A stretch of DNA of 64,000 nucleotides from Sporosarcina aquimarina (GCF_019748715.1 NZ_JACLBZ010000006.1:37836-101835), one strand, 5' to 3'; counted from the first letter of the stretch, positions 1-9,293 are shown. The notes: a model not told the origin generated them from the letters alone. Made by a program: numbers and translations.

Positions 1-1
1 G

Positions 2-892
2 GCAATCTGGATTAGTTTGCTGAGCAATATCGTCTTAACCGTTTTAAAACTAATCGTCGGGTTTGTTTTTAGAAGCCCTGTGTTACTTGCCGACGGCTTC
101 CATAACGCAGGAGACGTCGTCGCTTCAGCCGCTGCTCTAACTTCTATGCAGATTTCAAAACGCCCTGCTGATGAAGATCACCCATATGGTCACGGCAAGG
201 CAGAAGTGATCGGGTCCGGTATTGTCGCGATCATTTTAGGACTAGCCGCCATTTATATCGCATTCGAAGCGGTAAAGGCGCTATTCGAAGAACCTGCAAC
301 GGCCAGCAAAATTGCTTTGTTGACGGCAGTGATCTCATTCATTTGGAAGTATGTACTGTACGTCTATACGATGCGTATCGGGAAAAAGGAAAATAGTAAA
401 GGATTGATCGCAACGGCATACGATCATTTGGCAGATGTCTACGCTTCACTCGCCGCAGTCGTCGGGATTGGCCTGGCGTTAGTTGGAGATCTTTTTGACA
501 TTCCCTTCCTTTCTTATGGCGATCCATTTGCCGGTATCGTCGTGTCGGTTCTCGTTTTTCGGTTAGCAATGGAGATCGGTAAAGAGAGTATGGATATTCT
601 TATGGAGAAAAGTGTCAGCGATGAACGTCTCGCTGCGTTTGAAACAGTTATTCTCTCTGTACCTGAAGTGAAGAGAATCGATCGTCTTCGCGCGAGAGAA
701 CATGGCCATTACGTGCTGGTCGATATTCGAATTGGTGTAGAGGGAAATTTGACGGTTCAAGAAGGTCATGTAATTTCGAGCAGGATCCGAAATATGATCA
801 TGGCGCAAAATGAAGATGTCGACGAAGTGTTAATTCATTTAAATCCGTGGTATCCCGAAAATGAATCCGGTATACTTACTAACGAGGAGTGA
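2..892 (+). CDS. CDF family cation efflux transporter (5' truncated by window)
   Basis: Proton-coupled exporter of divalent metal ions (Zn, Mn or Fe type) in the cytoplasmic membrane; the exact metal cannot be told. The frame is open to the first base, so the true start lies outside the window and the TTG at 17 is only an internal codon. The metal-site motifs HNAGD in TM2 and DHLAD in TM5 are visible, with about five or six hydrophobic segments and a C-terminal hydrophilic domain of roughly 85 residues typical of CDF dimerisation domains. The next gene starts 5 bases after its stop, so the two are probably co-transcribed. Family assignment is firm; substrate is not. Confidence 0.93.
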   Translation, partial: AIWISLLSNIVLTVLKLIVGFVFRSPVLLADGFHNAGDVVASAAALTSMQISKRPADEDHPYGHGKAEVIGSGIVAIILGLAAIYIAFEAVKALFEEPATASKIALLTAVISFIWKYVLYVYTMRIGKKENSKGLIATAYDHLADVYASLAAVVGIGLALVGDLFDIPFLSYGDPFAGIVVSVLVFRLAMEIGKESMDILMEKSVSDERLAAFETVILSVPEVKRIDRLRAREHGHYVLVDIRIGVEGNLTVQEGHVISSRIRNMIMAQNEDVDEVLIHLNPWYPENESGILTNEE

Positions 893-897
893 ACGAA

Positions 898-1353
898 ATG
901 AACCCATTAACAATTGATGCATTGGAAATCTGTCTAAAGGAAACTGAAGAAACACTACGCAGCGCAGACTCCGCCTTTTTAAAGGAGCCGATATCCTATC
1001 TAAAATCTCACTTACCTGAATTTCTTTACGTAGAATCCCCTGACTTTGACGACTACAAAGTGGATTCACTCGTAATTGAAGTAGATGATATTTTTGGAAC
1101 ATATATGGTGCTTTTCGGTTTACAAGGGAAGAAAAAAGAAGGAGATGCGATTCGTTCTTATATCGAATCCATCCTTCAGCAACAACTCATTGGATTCAGT
1201 ATCTCTTTTTCAGATAACGAAGGTCTGTGGGAAGTGAATATGCCGCTTGATCCAATTGAAGGTTTTGAAGAGTCCATGCCAATCGAGCAAGTGCTTCAAC
1301 TTCTTCACCAAGCACTAGATGGTCTGCGCAACCAAATGAAAGCAGGTAAGTAA
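898..1353 (+). CDS. Conserved hypothetical protein
   Basis: Not recognised. An acidic soluble protein of about 151 residues without membrane segments or signal peptide. The GTG at 889 would also open the frame, but a GAGGAG Shine-Dalgarno at 884-889 sits 8 bases before the ATG at 898, so I use 898. It lies between a metal exporter and a methyltransferase with only a few bases on either side, suggesting one operon. The C-terminal part (EQVLQLLHQALDGLRNQM) is probably helical. No function is inferred. Confidence 0.75.
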   Translation: MNPLTIDALEICLKETEETLRSADSAFLKEPISYLKSHLPEFLYVESPDFDDYKVDSLVIEVDDIFGTYMVLFGLQGKKKEGDAIRSYIESILQQQLIGFSISFSDNEGLWEVNMPLDPIEGFEESMPIEQVLQLLHQALDGLRNQMKAGK

Positions 1354-2292
1354 GTGAGGTCTCCAAAATTTATTTATACGTATATCCGCCATCGTGATGA
1401 GCAAGAACTATGTCAGATGGAAATGCGTGCTTTTTTCGGAAAAGACGTGCAGGACAATGTCATCCAGAGCGATATGGAAATCAATCCATCACGCAGTCCA
1501 TTTATGCAAGCACGACTTGATATATGGATTCAGGCAGATAGTGCGGATTCATTGGCAAAACAAGCTTCTGAACTAGAAATTGGCCAATCATTCAAGACGG
1601 TTTGCCTCAATGATATGGAGCTGGCCGGTACCCCGAAGATCGGTCATGCCGAACGCCGTAAAGTCGAACGAAATGTCGGACTACAAATAAAGGGTGAGCC
1701 TGAGCTGGATGATCCCAAAGTATTGATTGGGATTATACAATTGGCGGATCAGTGGTATGCAGGAAAGCTGACCCGAAGTTCATCCGACTGGCATGCACAT
1801 CAACAAAAGCCCCATATGTATTCGACTGCGCTCGGTACTCGATTGGCAAGAGCAGCTGTGAATATTGCTGTGCCACATCCTGAAGGTGTGCGGGTGATCG
1901 ATCCATGCTGTGGAATCGGGACCGTGCTGGTGGAAGCTTTATCGATGGGGATTCCGATCGAGGGACGGGATATTAATCCGCTAGTCGTCTATGGTTCAAG
2001 AAAAAACATTGCGTATTTCGGCTTGGAAGGCACTGTGACAATCGGACCAATCTCAGAAGTGAAAGAAACGTATGACATTGCGATTATCGACATGCCTTAT
2101 AATTTGTTTACGCATATTACAGCTGAGGGACAACTGGAGATTTTGAAGGAAGCCCGTCGTTTTGCCAAAAGCTGTTTGATCATTACGATTGAAAACATGG
2201 ATGAGATGCTTACAGTAGCTGGGTTTCATGTGGCGGACCGGTGCCTTGCGCGGAAAGGGACATTTTCTCGAGAAGTGGTTTTGTGTACATAA
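1354..2292 (+). CDS. TRM11-like SAM-dependent RNA/DNA methyltransferase
   Basis: Putative nucleic-acid methyltransferase of the UPF0020/TRM11 group, which methylate guanosine in tRNA or rRNA in related families. The SAM-binding loop DPCCGIG is at about residues 183-189, with an acidic residue in GRDINP about 20 residues on, and a catalytic-type DMPY motif at about 246-249. The N-terminal half is compatible with a substrate-recognition domain but shows no motif I can name. Start is GTG, directly after the TAA of the preceding gene, so translation is probably coupled. The family is clear; the modified base and RNA are not known. Confidence 0.82.
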   Translation: MRSPKFIYTYIRHRDEQELCQMEMRAFFGKDVQDNVIQSDMEINPSRSPFMQARLDIWIQADSADSLAKQASELEIGQSFKTVCLNDMELAGTPKIGHAERRKVERNVGLQIKGEPELDDPKVLIGIIQLADQWYAGKLTRSSSDWHAHQQKPHMYSTALGTRLARAAVNIAVPHPEGVRVIDPCCGIGTVLVEALSMGIPIEGRDINPLVVYGSRKNIAYFGLEGTVTIGPISEVKETYDIAIIDMPYNLFTHITAEGQLEILKEARRFAKSCLIITIENMDEMLTVAGFHVADRCLARKGTFSREVVLCT

Positions 2293-2395
2293 AAAGAGGC
2301 TATGACAGAACGAAAACATAGTCCGTTCCCCTGCGCTCCAAAAGGCACGCTCTTGAATACTAAATGGGTGAGCCTGTAAATATGGCGTACAATAG

Positions 2396-2440
2396 AAAAA
2401 ATGCATGAAGGCGAAATTTGTCCTTCATGCATTTTTGAAG
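2396..2440 (+). terminator. Rho-independent terminator
   Basis: A 13-bp inverted repeat (arms AAATGCATGAAGG and its complement) around a ten-base loop, with A-rich and T-rich flanks. It lies about 100 bases after the methyltransferase gene and probably ends the CDF-hypothetical-methyltransferase transcript. The flanks would let it work in both directions. Confidence 0.7.
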
Positions 2441-2529
2441 TTATGTCCCAGCCACTTATCTCATATCAACAATTTTAAATTCTATAAGAACACTTAAATA
2501 TTCCTTGTAATAGATTCATTTCACATTTC

Positions 2530-2792
2530 CTAATAGAATTTTAGGTAGGAGTATTCAATTTTTTTCATGGTAGCCAGCTCCGCTACCTCGCCTTTGTATA
2601 TTAAATCAAACGTATACTGATCGTTGGTTGAATAAGTTTTGTCCCCATCTTTTTCACTTTACCTCTGTTCCTTTATAATTATATACAGCTTTCCAATGTT
2701 CACTTTCACCTTTAAATTGATATTCATTGGGTTTTTTTCTAAACAAGCTGTCAACATTATGATTGTGAATGCTGCGCAAATATCTTTTTCAA
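2530..2792 (-). pseudogene. Decayed small lipoprotein/secreted protein gene
   Basis: On the minus strand, segments reading YQFKGESEHWKAVYNYKGTE and EKDGDKTYSTNDQYTFDLIY followed by KGEVAELATMKKIEYSY resemble the compact beta-rich domain of small Bacillales lipoproteins that carry FKGESENW-type motifs. They lie in different frames. A stop (TGA) and frame change fall between GTEVK and EKDG, and the N-terminal part (a TTG start near 2792 followed by a possible lipobox TAC) needs further frame changes. I call it a dead gene. The motif similarity is from memory; the frame breaks are seen directly. Confidence 0.55.
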
Positions 2793-2862
2793 CTTAATCC
2801 CCCCTGCTGTATACTTCGTTAAACCGGAAGAAATTCCTGCTTATTCCAATAATCCTCTCAAC

Positions 2863-3906
2863 TTAATTTGCTATTTCAATGAAAGGTGTTTCCTTATCTT
2901 CCATTAATTGAATTGTGTACTTGTCATCACGAATGATCTCTTGTATCTCTGGAAGAGCTAAATATTCCCGTATCGCCTGTTCAATTTCTTCCGTAGTTTC
3001 TTTAGAAGTCAGTTGGTCCAAGTTTGATTTAATATATACATAGGCACGCCCGTTTTTCACTTTATACGATATACCTTCCAGTTGATACCTTGATTTCCCT
3101 GCCAATGCATCGTGTATATCCGATACAATATAGGCCCATCGGTTATCTTGCTGCCGATGTTCCAAATTGAAGGTTGTTACTTTTACATCCTTCACCTTTA
3201 ACTTTTCTTTCTTTATTTCATTTTCAATATCTGCGATAATTTCCGTGCTCTCTAAAATATGATCCGGCATATCAATGGTGACGGTGTTCGAAATCCAGGA
3301 TGTCTTCAAACCTGCCAATTCATGATCTGCTTCTTCGGCATAACCATACGCTGTAAACACTTCCTTCACAATCTCACGTACTTGATCATAAAGATCATTT
3401 GATTTTTGTGGACGTGGTGCATCCAATGCTTGAAGAATCTTCACTTCATAGCTGTCATAGCCATTTTCCGATAAAAAGCCCAGTATTTTCGGTTCAAGTT
3501 CTTTTGTAGCTTGCTTCAACGTAGAATCATTCAGTTCGAGTGCTATTTCAATGAGGTATGGAGATGGCAAGACCCCTACCGAACTCACCGCATACCCCTC
3601 CGCTTCCACTAATTTAAACAGTTGTTCTGTTAAATCGGACGTGTCCTCACCGCCTGAAATACTAGGCGTAATCGATATAGGCAAAACCTTCGCAGCAAGA
3701 CCAGCCATAGTAGTTGAATAAAAAGGAGACAGGATGAAAAAAGCCATACATACCATGACTGCAACATAAAGGTACTGTTTTGTTTGGCATCTTTTGCTGC
3801 GAATTGTGCCATTCATAATTTTAGTTCGTAGTTGACTTTTGGATTCTTTCGTCATCTTTAGTTCTTGTTCCAGATCCTTAAATTCTTCATCCATGAAATC
3901 TTTCAT
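2863..3906 (-). CDS. DUF4030-type membrane protein, putative anti-sigma partner
   Basis: Protein of 347 residues with a charged cytoplasmic N-terminus (1-44), one membrane segment at about 45-63 and a large extracytoplasmic part made of repeated alpha-beta units. This resembles DUF4030 proteins encoded next to ECF sigma factors in Bacillus. It overlaps the 3' end of the sigma gene by 20 bases, so the two are translated together. The inferred role is anti-sigma factor or signal sensor for that sigma. No zinc-binding HxxxCxxC motif is present, unlike the second sigma pair in this window. No terminator is obvious after its stop. Confidence 0.72.
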   Translation of the reverse strand: MKDFMDEEFKDLEQELKMTKESKSQLRTKIMNGTIRSKRCQTKQYLYVAVMVCMAFFILSPFYSTTMAGLAAKVLPISITPSISGGEDTSDLTEQLFKLVEAEGYAVSSVGVLPSPYLIEIALELNDSTLKQATKELEPKILGFLSENGYDSYEVKILQALDAPRPQKSNDLYDQVREIVKEVFTAYGYAEEADHELAGLKTSWISNTVTIDMPDHILESTEIIADIENEIKKEKLKVKDVKVTTFNLEHRQQDNRWAYIVSDIHDALAGKSRYQLEGISYKVKNGRAYVYIKSNLDQLTSKETTEEIEQAIREYLALPEIQEIIRDDKYTIQLMEDKETPFIEIAN

Positions 3907-4408
3907 AGGTAAACCCTCCTTTTATCAGTTCATTTTTCAATTCAGCCAAGGCTCGTTTCAACGTCATTTTGACCTTGCTTTCAGACCAGTTTAGAATGTC
4001 GGCTGTTTCTGCAGTAGAAAACTCTTTTAATTTCCTCAAAATAATTACATGCCGATAAGTCAGCTTTAATTGTTGAATCGTCCGGTAAAGTTGTTCCGTT
4101 TGATCATTCATCGCAACAATCTGTTCAGGCATAGGCTTGAAATCTTTTTCATGCATTGTTAAACCTAAATAATGTTGCAGCGGATGTTTTTTTCTGAAAT
4201 AGTCTTGTGTGACATTAAAAGCAATAGCAAATAACCACGTTTTCGCTGTCGATTGCTGTTCAAATTTCGAATAATTCTTATGTGCTTTCAGGAACGTTTC
4301 CTGGGTCAAATCTTCTGCTTGTTGATAATCTCTCACCATTAAGAGTATGTAGCTTAAAATGGATTCTCCATATTCATCGAACCATTCAACCAAGTCGTCT
4401 TCTTTCAA
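3887..4408 (-). CDS. ECF-type sigma-70 family RNA polymerase sigma factor
   Basis: Alternative sigma factor that directs RNA polymerase to a small regulon. Region 2 is visible as AEDLTQETFLKAHKNY and region 4 as the helix-turn-helix ATADILNWSESKVKMTL-type stretch (here ETADILNWSESKVKM) in the C-terminal third. At 173 residues the length is typical for an ECF factor. The downstream overlapping DUF4030 gene is probably its regulator, as in other sigma/anti-sigma pairs. Target promoters cannot be told from this window; self-activation is usual in the family but is not shown here. Confidence 0.9.
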   Translation of the reverse strand: MKEDDLVEWFDEYGESILSYILLMVRDYQQAEDLTQETFLKAHKNYSKFEQQSTAKTWLFAIAFNVTQDYFRKKHPLQHYLGLTMHEKDFKPMPEQIVAMNDQTEQLYRTIQQLKLTYRHVIILRKLKEFSTAETADILNWSESKVKMTLKRALAELKNELIKGGFTYERFHG

Positions 4409-4530
4409 AGATGTTCACCTCTTTCTATATACTTAGACGGAATCTGGAATGGAAGCGTCACGTTTTTATAATTTCATTTTTAATCAGTGAGTAAAAGTGA
4501 TCGCTCAGCAACATATATCACGAATCAAGG

Positions 4531-4563
4531 AAAAAAGCATTAATCCGCTGTTGGATTAATGCT
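4531..4563 (-). terminator. Stem-loop, terminator-like on the minus strand
   Basis: An 11-bp inverted repeat (AGCATTAATCC and complement) with six A before it on the plus strand, so reading leftward it looks like a Rho-independent terminator. No leftward gene ends here, since the sigma gene starts at 4408. It may insulate the sigma operon or be the relic of a lost gene. Confidence 0.5.
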
Positions 4564-4656
4564 AATGAAGTGAATCTATTTAAGTTAGCTATAATCCATG
4601 CCACTAAACAAAAATAAAACTGCTTATTTGTATGGTAAAATTAATCTAAAGTTAAC

Positions 4657-5100
4657 ATGGAGGTGACTTTCATAAAAAGGTTGTTAGCAGCAATAGTTGC
4701 AGCTATTATTTTCGCTGTCATTTATTCATCTATTTCCTATGTTCCGCAGTCACAGCGTGAATATAATACGTATTACTTCGGATTCTTTGAAACAGCTTTT
4801 TTCGTCATATTATATGCTGGACCTGTTTTTCTTATGGTCGGGATCCCTTGTTCGATACTGATTGATAAATTATCTGAATTAGGAAATCTGCATTCAAAGA
4901 AAAACAAGTACATTAAAAGACTGATATTCTATTCAATTGCAGGTCTATTAGTTGGCACTGTCTTCCCTCTAATTTTGATGCCAGGAGATAATTCACTGTC
5001 TATCCTCTTTTGGTATAGTCTCATTGGATTTGCGGCATCCACTATCTATTACCATGTACTATTATTGATAACTAGTAATAACCTATTTAAAAGTAAATGA
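4657..5100 (+). CDS. Hypothetical four-helix membrane protein
   Basis: Not recognised. About 140 residues with four hydrophobic segments (near residues 8-25, 43-66, 88-107 and 115-135). The start is uncertain. The ATG at 4657 is followed, not preceded, by a strong GGAGGTGA at 4659-4666, so translation may really begin further in, for example TTG at 4681 or a non-standard ATA at 4672. It is followed 21 bases later by a lipoprotein gene on the same strand, and both may belong to one transcript with the acetyltransferase further on. Confidence 0.6.
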   Translation: MEVTFIKRLLAAIVAAIIFAVIYSSISYVPQSQREYNTYYFGFFETAFFVILYAGPVFLMVGIPCSILIDKLSELGNLHSKKNKYIKRLIFYSIAGLLVGTVFPLILMPGDNSLSILFWYSLIGFAASTIYYHVLLLITSNNLFKSK

Positions 5101-5121
5101 TTTAAATTGAAAAGGTGAGTT

Positions 5122-5571
5122 ATGAAAACGTTCGTCAAATTACTTATTGGATTCATGTCCGTGTTTACGCTAACTGGTTGTTTCGGTGAGGAGTATGATT
5201 TTACTCCACCCACTGTTCTTTTATCAGATCCTAACACCTTAGAAAGTGTCAAATTAATTGAGACGAATATTGATTGGAATTCTGATAAGGTATACAAAAA
5301 AGTAACGGAAGACTATGTAGCTTTTGCAAAAAGCCAAGAACCTTTGCATTTCAGTTCTAAGCAGAAAGTGGATATAGAATTTGATAGTCAGGATTTTGCT
5401 GTCGAAGAGCTAAGCGTAGCAGTGTGGGAAAATGATAAGCAGATAGAATTGGAATTACATGACGACCGAAGCTTTTATTTTCCAAAAGAAAAAGGCAAAT
5501 ATGTGCTCGAGGTACAGCTGATTTCTGATAAGGGTAACGCTCAATATGTAGGAAATATTATTATCGAATGA
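5122..5571 (+). CDS. Hypothetical lipoprotein
   Basis: Secreted lipoprotein of 149 residues. It has a signal peptide with lipobox LTGC (lipid-anchored Cys20) and a soluble extracytoplasmic domain predicted mainly as beta-strand (VDIEFDSQDFAVEELSVAVW). Such small domains in Bacillales are often of unknown role. The preceding membrane-protein gene ends 21 bases upstream, and a GNAT gene follows after 45 bases. A GGTGAG-type ribosome site precedes the ATG. No function is assigned. Confidence 0.72.
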   Translation: MKTFVKLLIGFMSVFTLTGCFGEEYDFTPPTVLLSDPNTLESVKLIETNIDWNSDKVYKKVTEDYVAFAKSQEPLHFSSKQKVDIEFDSQDFAVEELSVAVWENDKQIELELHDDRSFYFPKEKGKYVLEVQLISDKGNAQYVGNIIIE

Positions 5572-5616
5572 AAACGAAACGACAAATTTTCAGCAAAGCG
5601 GAAAGAGAGAAAGATC

Positions 5617-6075
5617 ATGATAAAAAAAATTGATATAAAGAATGAAACAATTGCTGAAGAACTATTAAAACTTCAACTGCTTTCTTATAATGTAGAGGCA
5701 GAGTTAATTGACTTCTACGAGATACCTCCATTGAAAGATACCATCAAAACATTACAACAGTGCGATGAAATTTTTTATGGTCATTATGAACAGGACGGGG
5801 AGTTAAGTGGGGTAATTTCCATTAAGGTAGAAAAGAATGTCCTAGATATACACCGATTAATGGTGCACCCAAAGCACTTCAGAAAAGGCATTGCCAATAT
5901 GTTATTGGCATTCGTTGAAGGCAGTGAGAAAGAAATTGATAAAATTATCGTATCAACAGGAACCAAAAACACGCCCGCAGTACGTTTCTATGAAATAAAC
6001 GGATTCTCAAAAACAGGTGAAACTAGAATAACAGAACAACTTTCCTTAACTTCTTTTATTAAGATTCTTCACTGA
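5617..6075 (+). CDS. GNAT family N-acetyltransferase
   Basis: Acetyl-CoA-dependent N-acetyltransferase, cytoplasmic, with unknown acceptor. The GNAT core is visible. A beta-strand LDIHRLMVHPKHFRKGIANM carries the acetyl-CoA pyrophosphate-binding R-K-G-I pattern (QxxGxG/A equivalent) at about residues 74-93, and NTPAVRFYEINGFSKTGE at about 117-134 is the motif B region. The 152-residue length is normal for the fold. It is the last gene before a strong terminator at 6133. Family confident, substrate unknown. Confidence 0.85.
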   Translation: MIKKIDIKNETIAEELLKLQLLSYNVEAELIDFYEIPPLKDTIKTLQQCDEIFYGHYEQDGELSGVISIKVEKNVLDIHRLMVHPKHFRKGIANMLLAFVEGSEKEIDKIIVSTGTKNTPAVRFYEINGFSKTGETRITEQLSLTSFIKILH

Positions 6076-6132
6076 GCATATACCTAGAGAACTGGTTGCA
6101 TAGCCCAATAAAAGATTGATGAAATGAAGATG

Positions 6133-6163
6133 CCGCTAATTTTTTGAGAATTAGCGGTGTTTT
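6133..6163 (+). terminator. Rho-independent terminator after GNAT gene
   Basis: A perfect 9-bp stem CCGCTAATT/AATTAGCGG with a 7-base loop followed by T-G-TTTTTT. It ends the 4.66-6.08 kb transcript. Confidence 0.88.
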
Positions 6164-6215
6164 TTAGTTTAGATGCTGAATGATCGGTCAATAATTAAGC
6201 ACCCAATCAGGCGAC

Positions 6216-6923
6216 TTATTCCTTTTTTATAAACAATCTTATCGTCAATATGAATGCCAGTATGATATAAACCACTATCCACATCGCATCCATCCAAAAA
6301 TCCATTGCAATGCCATACAATGCATCATCTGTAAAATGGATAATGACTTGGGTTATGGGAGGAAACGGTAAAAGAATCCATTTAAATATAGACAGCTTCT
6401 CCGCAATTCCTTCCCCCGCCAATGACACGGCAATGACGAACATGGATGAGAGCCATGCAAACCGTTTTGAATCCTTCTTTATAATAGAGAAAAAGGATCC
6501 GAGCAATATACCGAATATTGCTGACACCAAATGTCCGTAAATGACAACACCCAATTGAAGCATTTGAATGTCTTCCTTAAATATAGAAAAGGTTAATGGA
6601 TACACTATTGCACTCATACCCATCACAAACGCAAAGAGGAAGCAGACGAACCATTTACCATATAAGTACAAACGTTTGCTTTTCAGTTGAACAATCAACA
6701 AATCTTTTTCTCCATTTTCCTCTAATGAAAATACAGACATCGCCACCCACGTCATAATTAAATATAATGAAATACATGTAACTGCATAACTGCTCAAAAT
6801 TGGAACACCGCTGTATGTATAAAAAATGATAATCCATGCTCCGAATAAGGTGATTGGTGGAATGAATGTCAACGAGCGGATATAACTTATCAGTTGATAT
6901 TTAATGTAACCTGGCATTATCAT
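6216..6923 (-). CDS. ABC transporter membrane subunit
   Basis: Hydrophobic protein of 235 residues with about six membrane segments and no soluble domain, of the kind that pairs with a single ATPase in small two-gene ABC exporters (ABC-2 type). Its ATG overlaps the stop of the ATPase gene by 4 bases, a clear sign of coupled translation. Substrate unknown; drug, peptide or lipid export are the usual roles for such pairs. The sequence is not close to a permease I can name, so the assignment rests on topology and context. Confidence 0.75.
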   Translation of the reverse strand: MIMPGYIKYQLISYIRSLTFIPPITLFGAWIIIFYTYSGVPILSSYAVTCISLYLIMTWVAMSVFSLEENGEKDLLIVQLKSKRLYLYGKWFVCFLFAFVMGMSAIVYPLTFSIFKEDIQMLQLGVVIYGHLVSAIFGILLGSFFSIIKKDSKRFAWLSSMFVIAVSLAGEGIAEKLSIFKWILLPFPPITQVIIHFTDDALYGIAMDFWMDAMWIVVYIILAFILTIRLFIKKE

Positions 6924-7726
6924 GCTTTCTCCTTCACTTCCAGTATGGAGCAGTTCGTTTGGAGCAACTTCAGTAATAGTTCATCACTTTTTTCTTGATC
7001 CACAGTAATTAGTGCTGTATTGCCGTCAAATTGTATTCGGTTAGGCGGTATAAAACCTAAGTCCTTTTCATCAATAAACTGTACGCGGATCCACTTTTCC
7101 TTTTTAAAGTGTGGCTGATAGGAAGTCATTTTTCCGGAACTAATATGTAAAATATCTGTTGCCATTTGTGAAACTAATCCCTCGTCATGTGCTGTAAATA
7201 GGATTGGCATTTGCCCTCGAATCTCTTGCAATACAGAGATCAATGTTTGTTGTGATTTCAGATCCAATCCAGTTAGCGGCTCATCTAAAAGAAGGATTTC
7301 AGGGCGCATGAGCAATGCTTGAATAATCCCCACTTTCTGTTTCGTACCTTTTGAACAAGCCTCAAGGGGCATAGATAAAAAAGGACTTAAATCAAATAAA
7401 TCAACATAGTTTGCAATCAGCTGTTCTTTCCCCTCTTCAGCTGCATGAAAGGAAGCTGTAAGAGACAAGTATTCTTTCACTTTAAAACGAATGCCTTCGG
7501 GAAAGTGTTCTGGTACATATCCAATTTTGTTCGTATTCCTAATCACTTTACCATCTGTTGGTTCGTAAATGCCTGCTAAAACTTTTAACAATGTACTCTT
7601 ACCTGAACCATTGCTCCCCTGAACAAACAACACTGATTTCTTTTTACAAGTAAAGGATATATTCTCAAACAAACGATTCCCATCAAAATCCTTACTAACA
7701 TTACGCGCTTCCAAAACAACCGACAC
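6920..7726 (-). CDS. ABC transporter ATP-binding protein
   Basis: Cytoplasmic ATPase that energises the adjacent membrane subunit. Walker A GSNGSGKST at about residues 36-44, a signature-like SKGTKQKVGI near 124-133, Walker B ILLLDEPLTGLD near 144-155 and the switch histidine in LFTAHDEG near 177-184 are all visible. The last ~60 residues form an extra domain of unknown role. First gene of a two-gene operon; the permease start overlaps its stop by 4 bases. Confidence 0.92.
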   Translation of the reverse strand: MSVVLEARNVSKDFDGNRLFENISFTCKKKSVLFVQGSNGSGKSTLLKVLAGIYEPTDGKVIRNTNKIGYVPEHFPEGIRFKVKEYLSLTASFHAAEEGKEQLIANYVDLFDLSPFLSMPLEACSKGTKQKVGIIQALLMRPEILLLDEPLTGLDLKSQQTLISVLQEIRGQMPILFTAHDEGLVSQMATDILHISSGKMTSYQPHFKKEKWIRVQFIDEKDLGFIPPNRIQFDGNTALITVDQEKSDELLLKLLQTNCSILEVKEKA

Positions 7727-7855
7727 TCATGCACACTTCCTTTCCGAATGTTACATACTAATGAGAATAAACCATTAAACTCACTGTACTTGATTAATAG
7801 AAATTCGCGTTGTTCATACGTTTACTATAAGATTAATTCCAATAGATCAAAACAG

Positions 7856-7893
7856 ATACAAAAAAGCAATGCATAATGCAATGCTTTCTTGTA
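7856..7893 (-). terminator. Rho-independent terminator after pepA
   Basis: A hairpin of AAAGCA/TGCTTT plus TGCA/TGCA with one mismatch, followed on the minus strand by six T. It lies about 35-70 bases past the stop of the aminopeptidase gene and is placed to end its transcript. Confidence 0.72.
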
Positions 7894-7928
7894 TTTGTAA
7901 CAGATTAGTAAAAATTGGATCACTGTTA

Positions 7929-9293
7929 TTATTTCAATGATGTAGTGTAATCCGCAAGCAATCGTGCACCATATCCCGTTGCCGACTTCGTATAATAGCC
8001 TTTCGTCTTCTGCTTATCCATGACGCCCGCCATATCCACATGCAACCAGTTCTTCTTCGGTGCAAATTTACGCAAGAAGAGACCCGCTGTGATTGCACCC
8101 GCTTCAGACATCGAGCTGATATTATTACAATCCGCGTATGCGCTATCCAATGATTCTTCATAGACATCAACTAAAGGAAGCGGCCAGATGAAATCACCGT
8201 TTTGATCGCCAATTTTCTTCATTTTAAAGGCTAATTCCTCATCACCAAAGACACCGCCGACTTCCGTACCGAGTGCGCTGACTACGGCCCCTGTCAATGT
8301 CGCAATATCGACTGTATACTCTGCGCCTAATTCTTCTGCACGAATCAAGCCATCCGCCAGAATCAAGCGACCTTCCGCATCCGTATTGCCGACTTGTACG
8401 CTTATGCCGTTCTTATATTGAATGACTTCACCAGGCATTACCGCTTCCGGTCCAGGTGTGTTCTCCACCATCGGAATCAACGCAACGACATTTACTTTCG
8501 CATCAGAATACGCAAGAAGTGACATCGCACCGCATACTGCTGCCGATCCACCCATGTCCATTCGCATATCACTATCGTCTCGTCCACCTTTTAAGCTGAT
8601 GCCGCCAGAATCGTATGTTACACCTTTTCCAACAAGCGCAACAAGTGGTTTTGAAGCATCGGTTTGTAGAGTCATTTCAACAAATGAAGGCTCATACTTA
8701 CTACCACGGCAAACTGTAAGGACTCCATTCATTTGGCGCTCCTCGATTTCTTTCTTGCCGAGTACATCCACTTTTACCTTTGTACCTTTAAAATAGTCTT
8801 TCAGCACTTTCGGATACGTTTGCGGGTTGAGAACATCAGATAATTCATTCATCAGATCGCGGGAAAACTTCATCGCTTCTGCACGGACTACTCCTGCTTT
8901 CACTGCCGCTTGGTCCGCATCTTTTATTTCTAACACTGTAATAGGATTCGCTTTCTTTGATTGGTAGCGATCGAAGTGATACGCTCCGAGATGCCAGCCC
9001 TCCACAAATGCCGTTACCGCTTCGTCAGCAGACAACCATTTTTGTTCTAATTGCTCTGCGCTGATCGTTGCTGTTTGCACTTTTTGCGCAGATAAGTCTC
9101 GGGATACTTCACCCGCAATGTTGCGGATATCGTCGAGTGATTTCCATTGCTTGTCTTTTAAGGCAACGACTTGTTTTCCTTCGAGAACAAATGAAGAATG
9201 TCCTCCAGATTGATTGTTTACGAATTGTTTCACCAGTTGATTTTTCGTTAACTGTCCATCATTTGCGAATAAAATTTCTGCGTTAATTTGCAT
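7929..9293 (-). CDS. pepA: Leucyl aminopeptidase (M17 family)
   Basis: Manganese/zinc-dependent cytosolic aminopeptidase that releases N-terminal residues, often leucine, from peptides. The M17 signature NTDAEGRLILADGL is present, as are the metal and catalytic residues in VALVGKGVTYDSGGISLKG (Lys and Asp) and MRMDMGGSAAV. The length of 454 residues is somewhat short for the family (about 480-500), due to a compact N-terminal domain; the catalytic domain is complete. Start ATG 9293 is preceded by a GAGGGGAG-type site. Monocistronic, with its own terminator. Confidence 0.95.
   Translation of the reverse strand: MQINAEILFANDGQLTKNQLVKQFVNNQSGGHSSFVLEGKQVVALKDKQWKSLDDIRNIAGEVSRDLSAQKVQTATISAEQLEQKWLSADEAVTAFVEGWHLGAYHFDRYQSKKANPITVLEIKDADQAAVKAGVVRAEAMKFSRDLMNELSDVLNPQTYPKVLKDYFKGTKVKVDVLGKKEIEERQMNGVLTVCRGSKYEPSFVEMTLQTDASKPLVALVGKGVTYDSGGISLKGGRDDSDMRMDMGGSAAVCGAMSLLAYSDAKVNVVALIPMVENTPGPEAVMPGEVIQYKNGISVQVGNTDAEGRLILADGLIRAEELGAEYTVDIATLTGAVVSALGTEVGGVFGDEELAFKMKKIGDQNGDFIWPLPLVDVYEESLDSAYADCNNISSMSEAGAITAGLFLRKFAPKKNWLHVDMAGVMDKQKTKGYYTKSATGYGARLLADYTTSLK

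Noticed and set aside
8422..8796. 124-codon frame antisense to pepA
   Set aside because: Lies across the M17 active-site codons and has no start signal.
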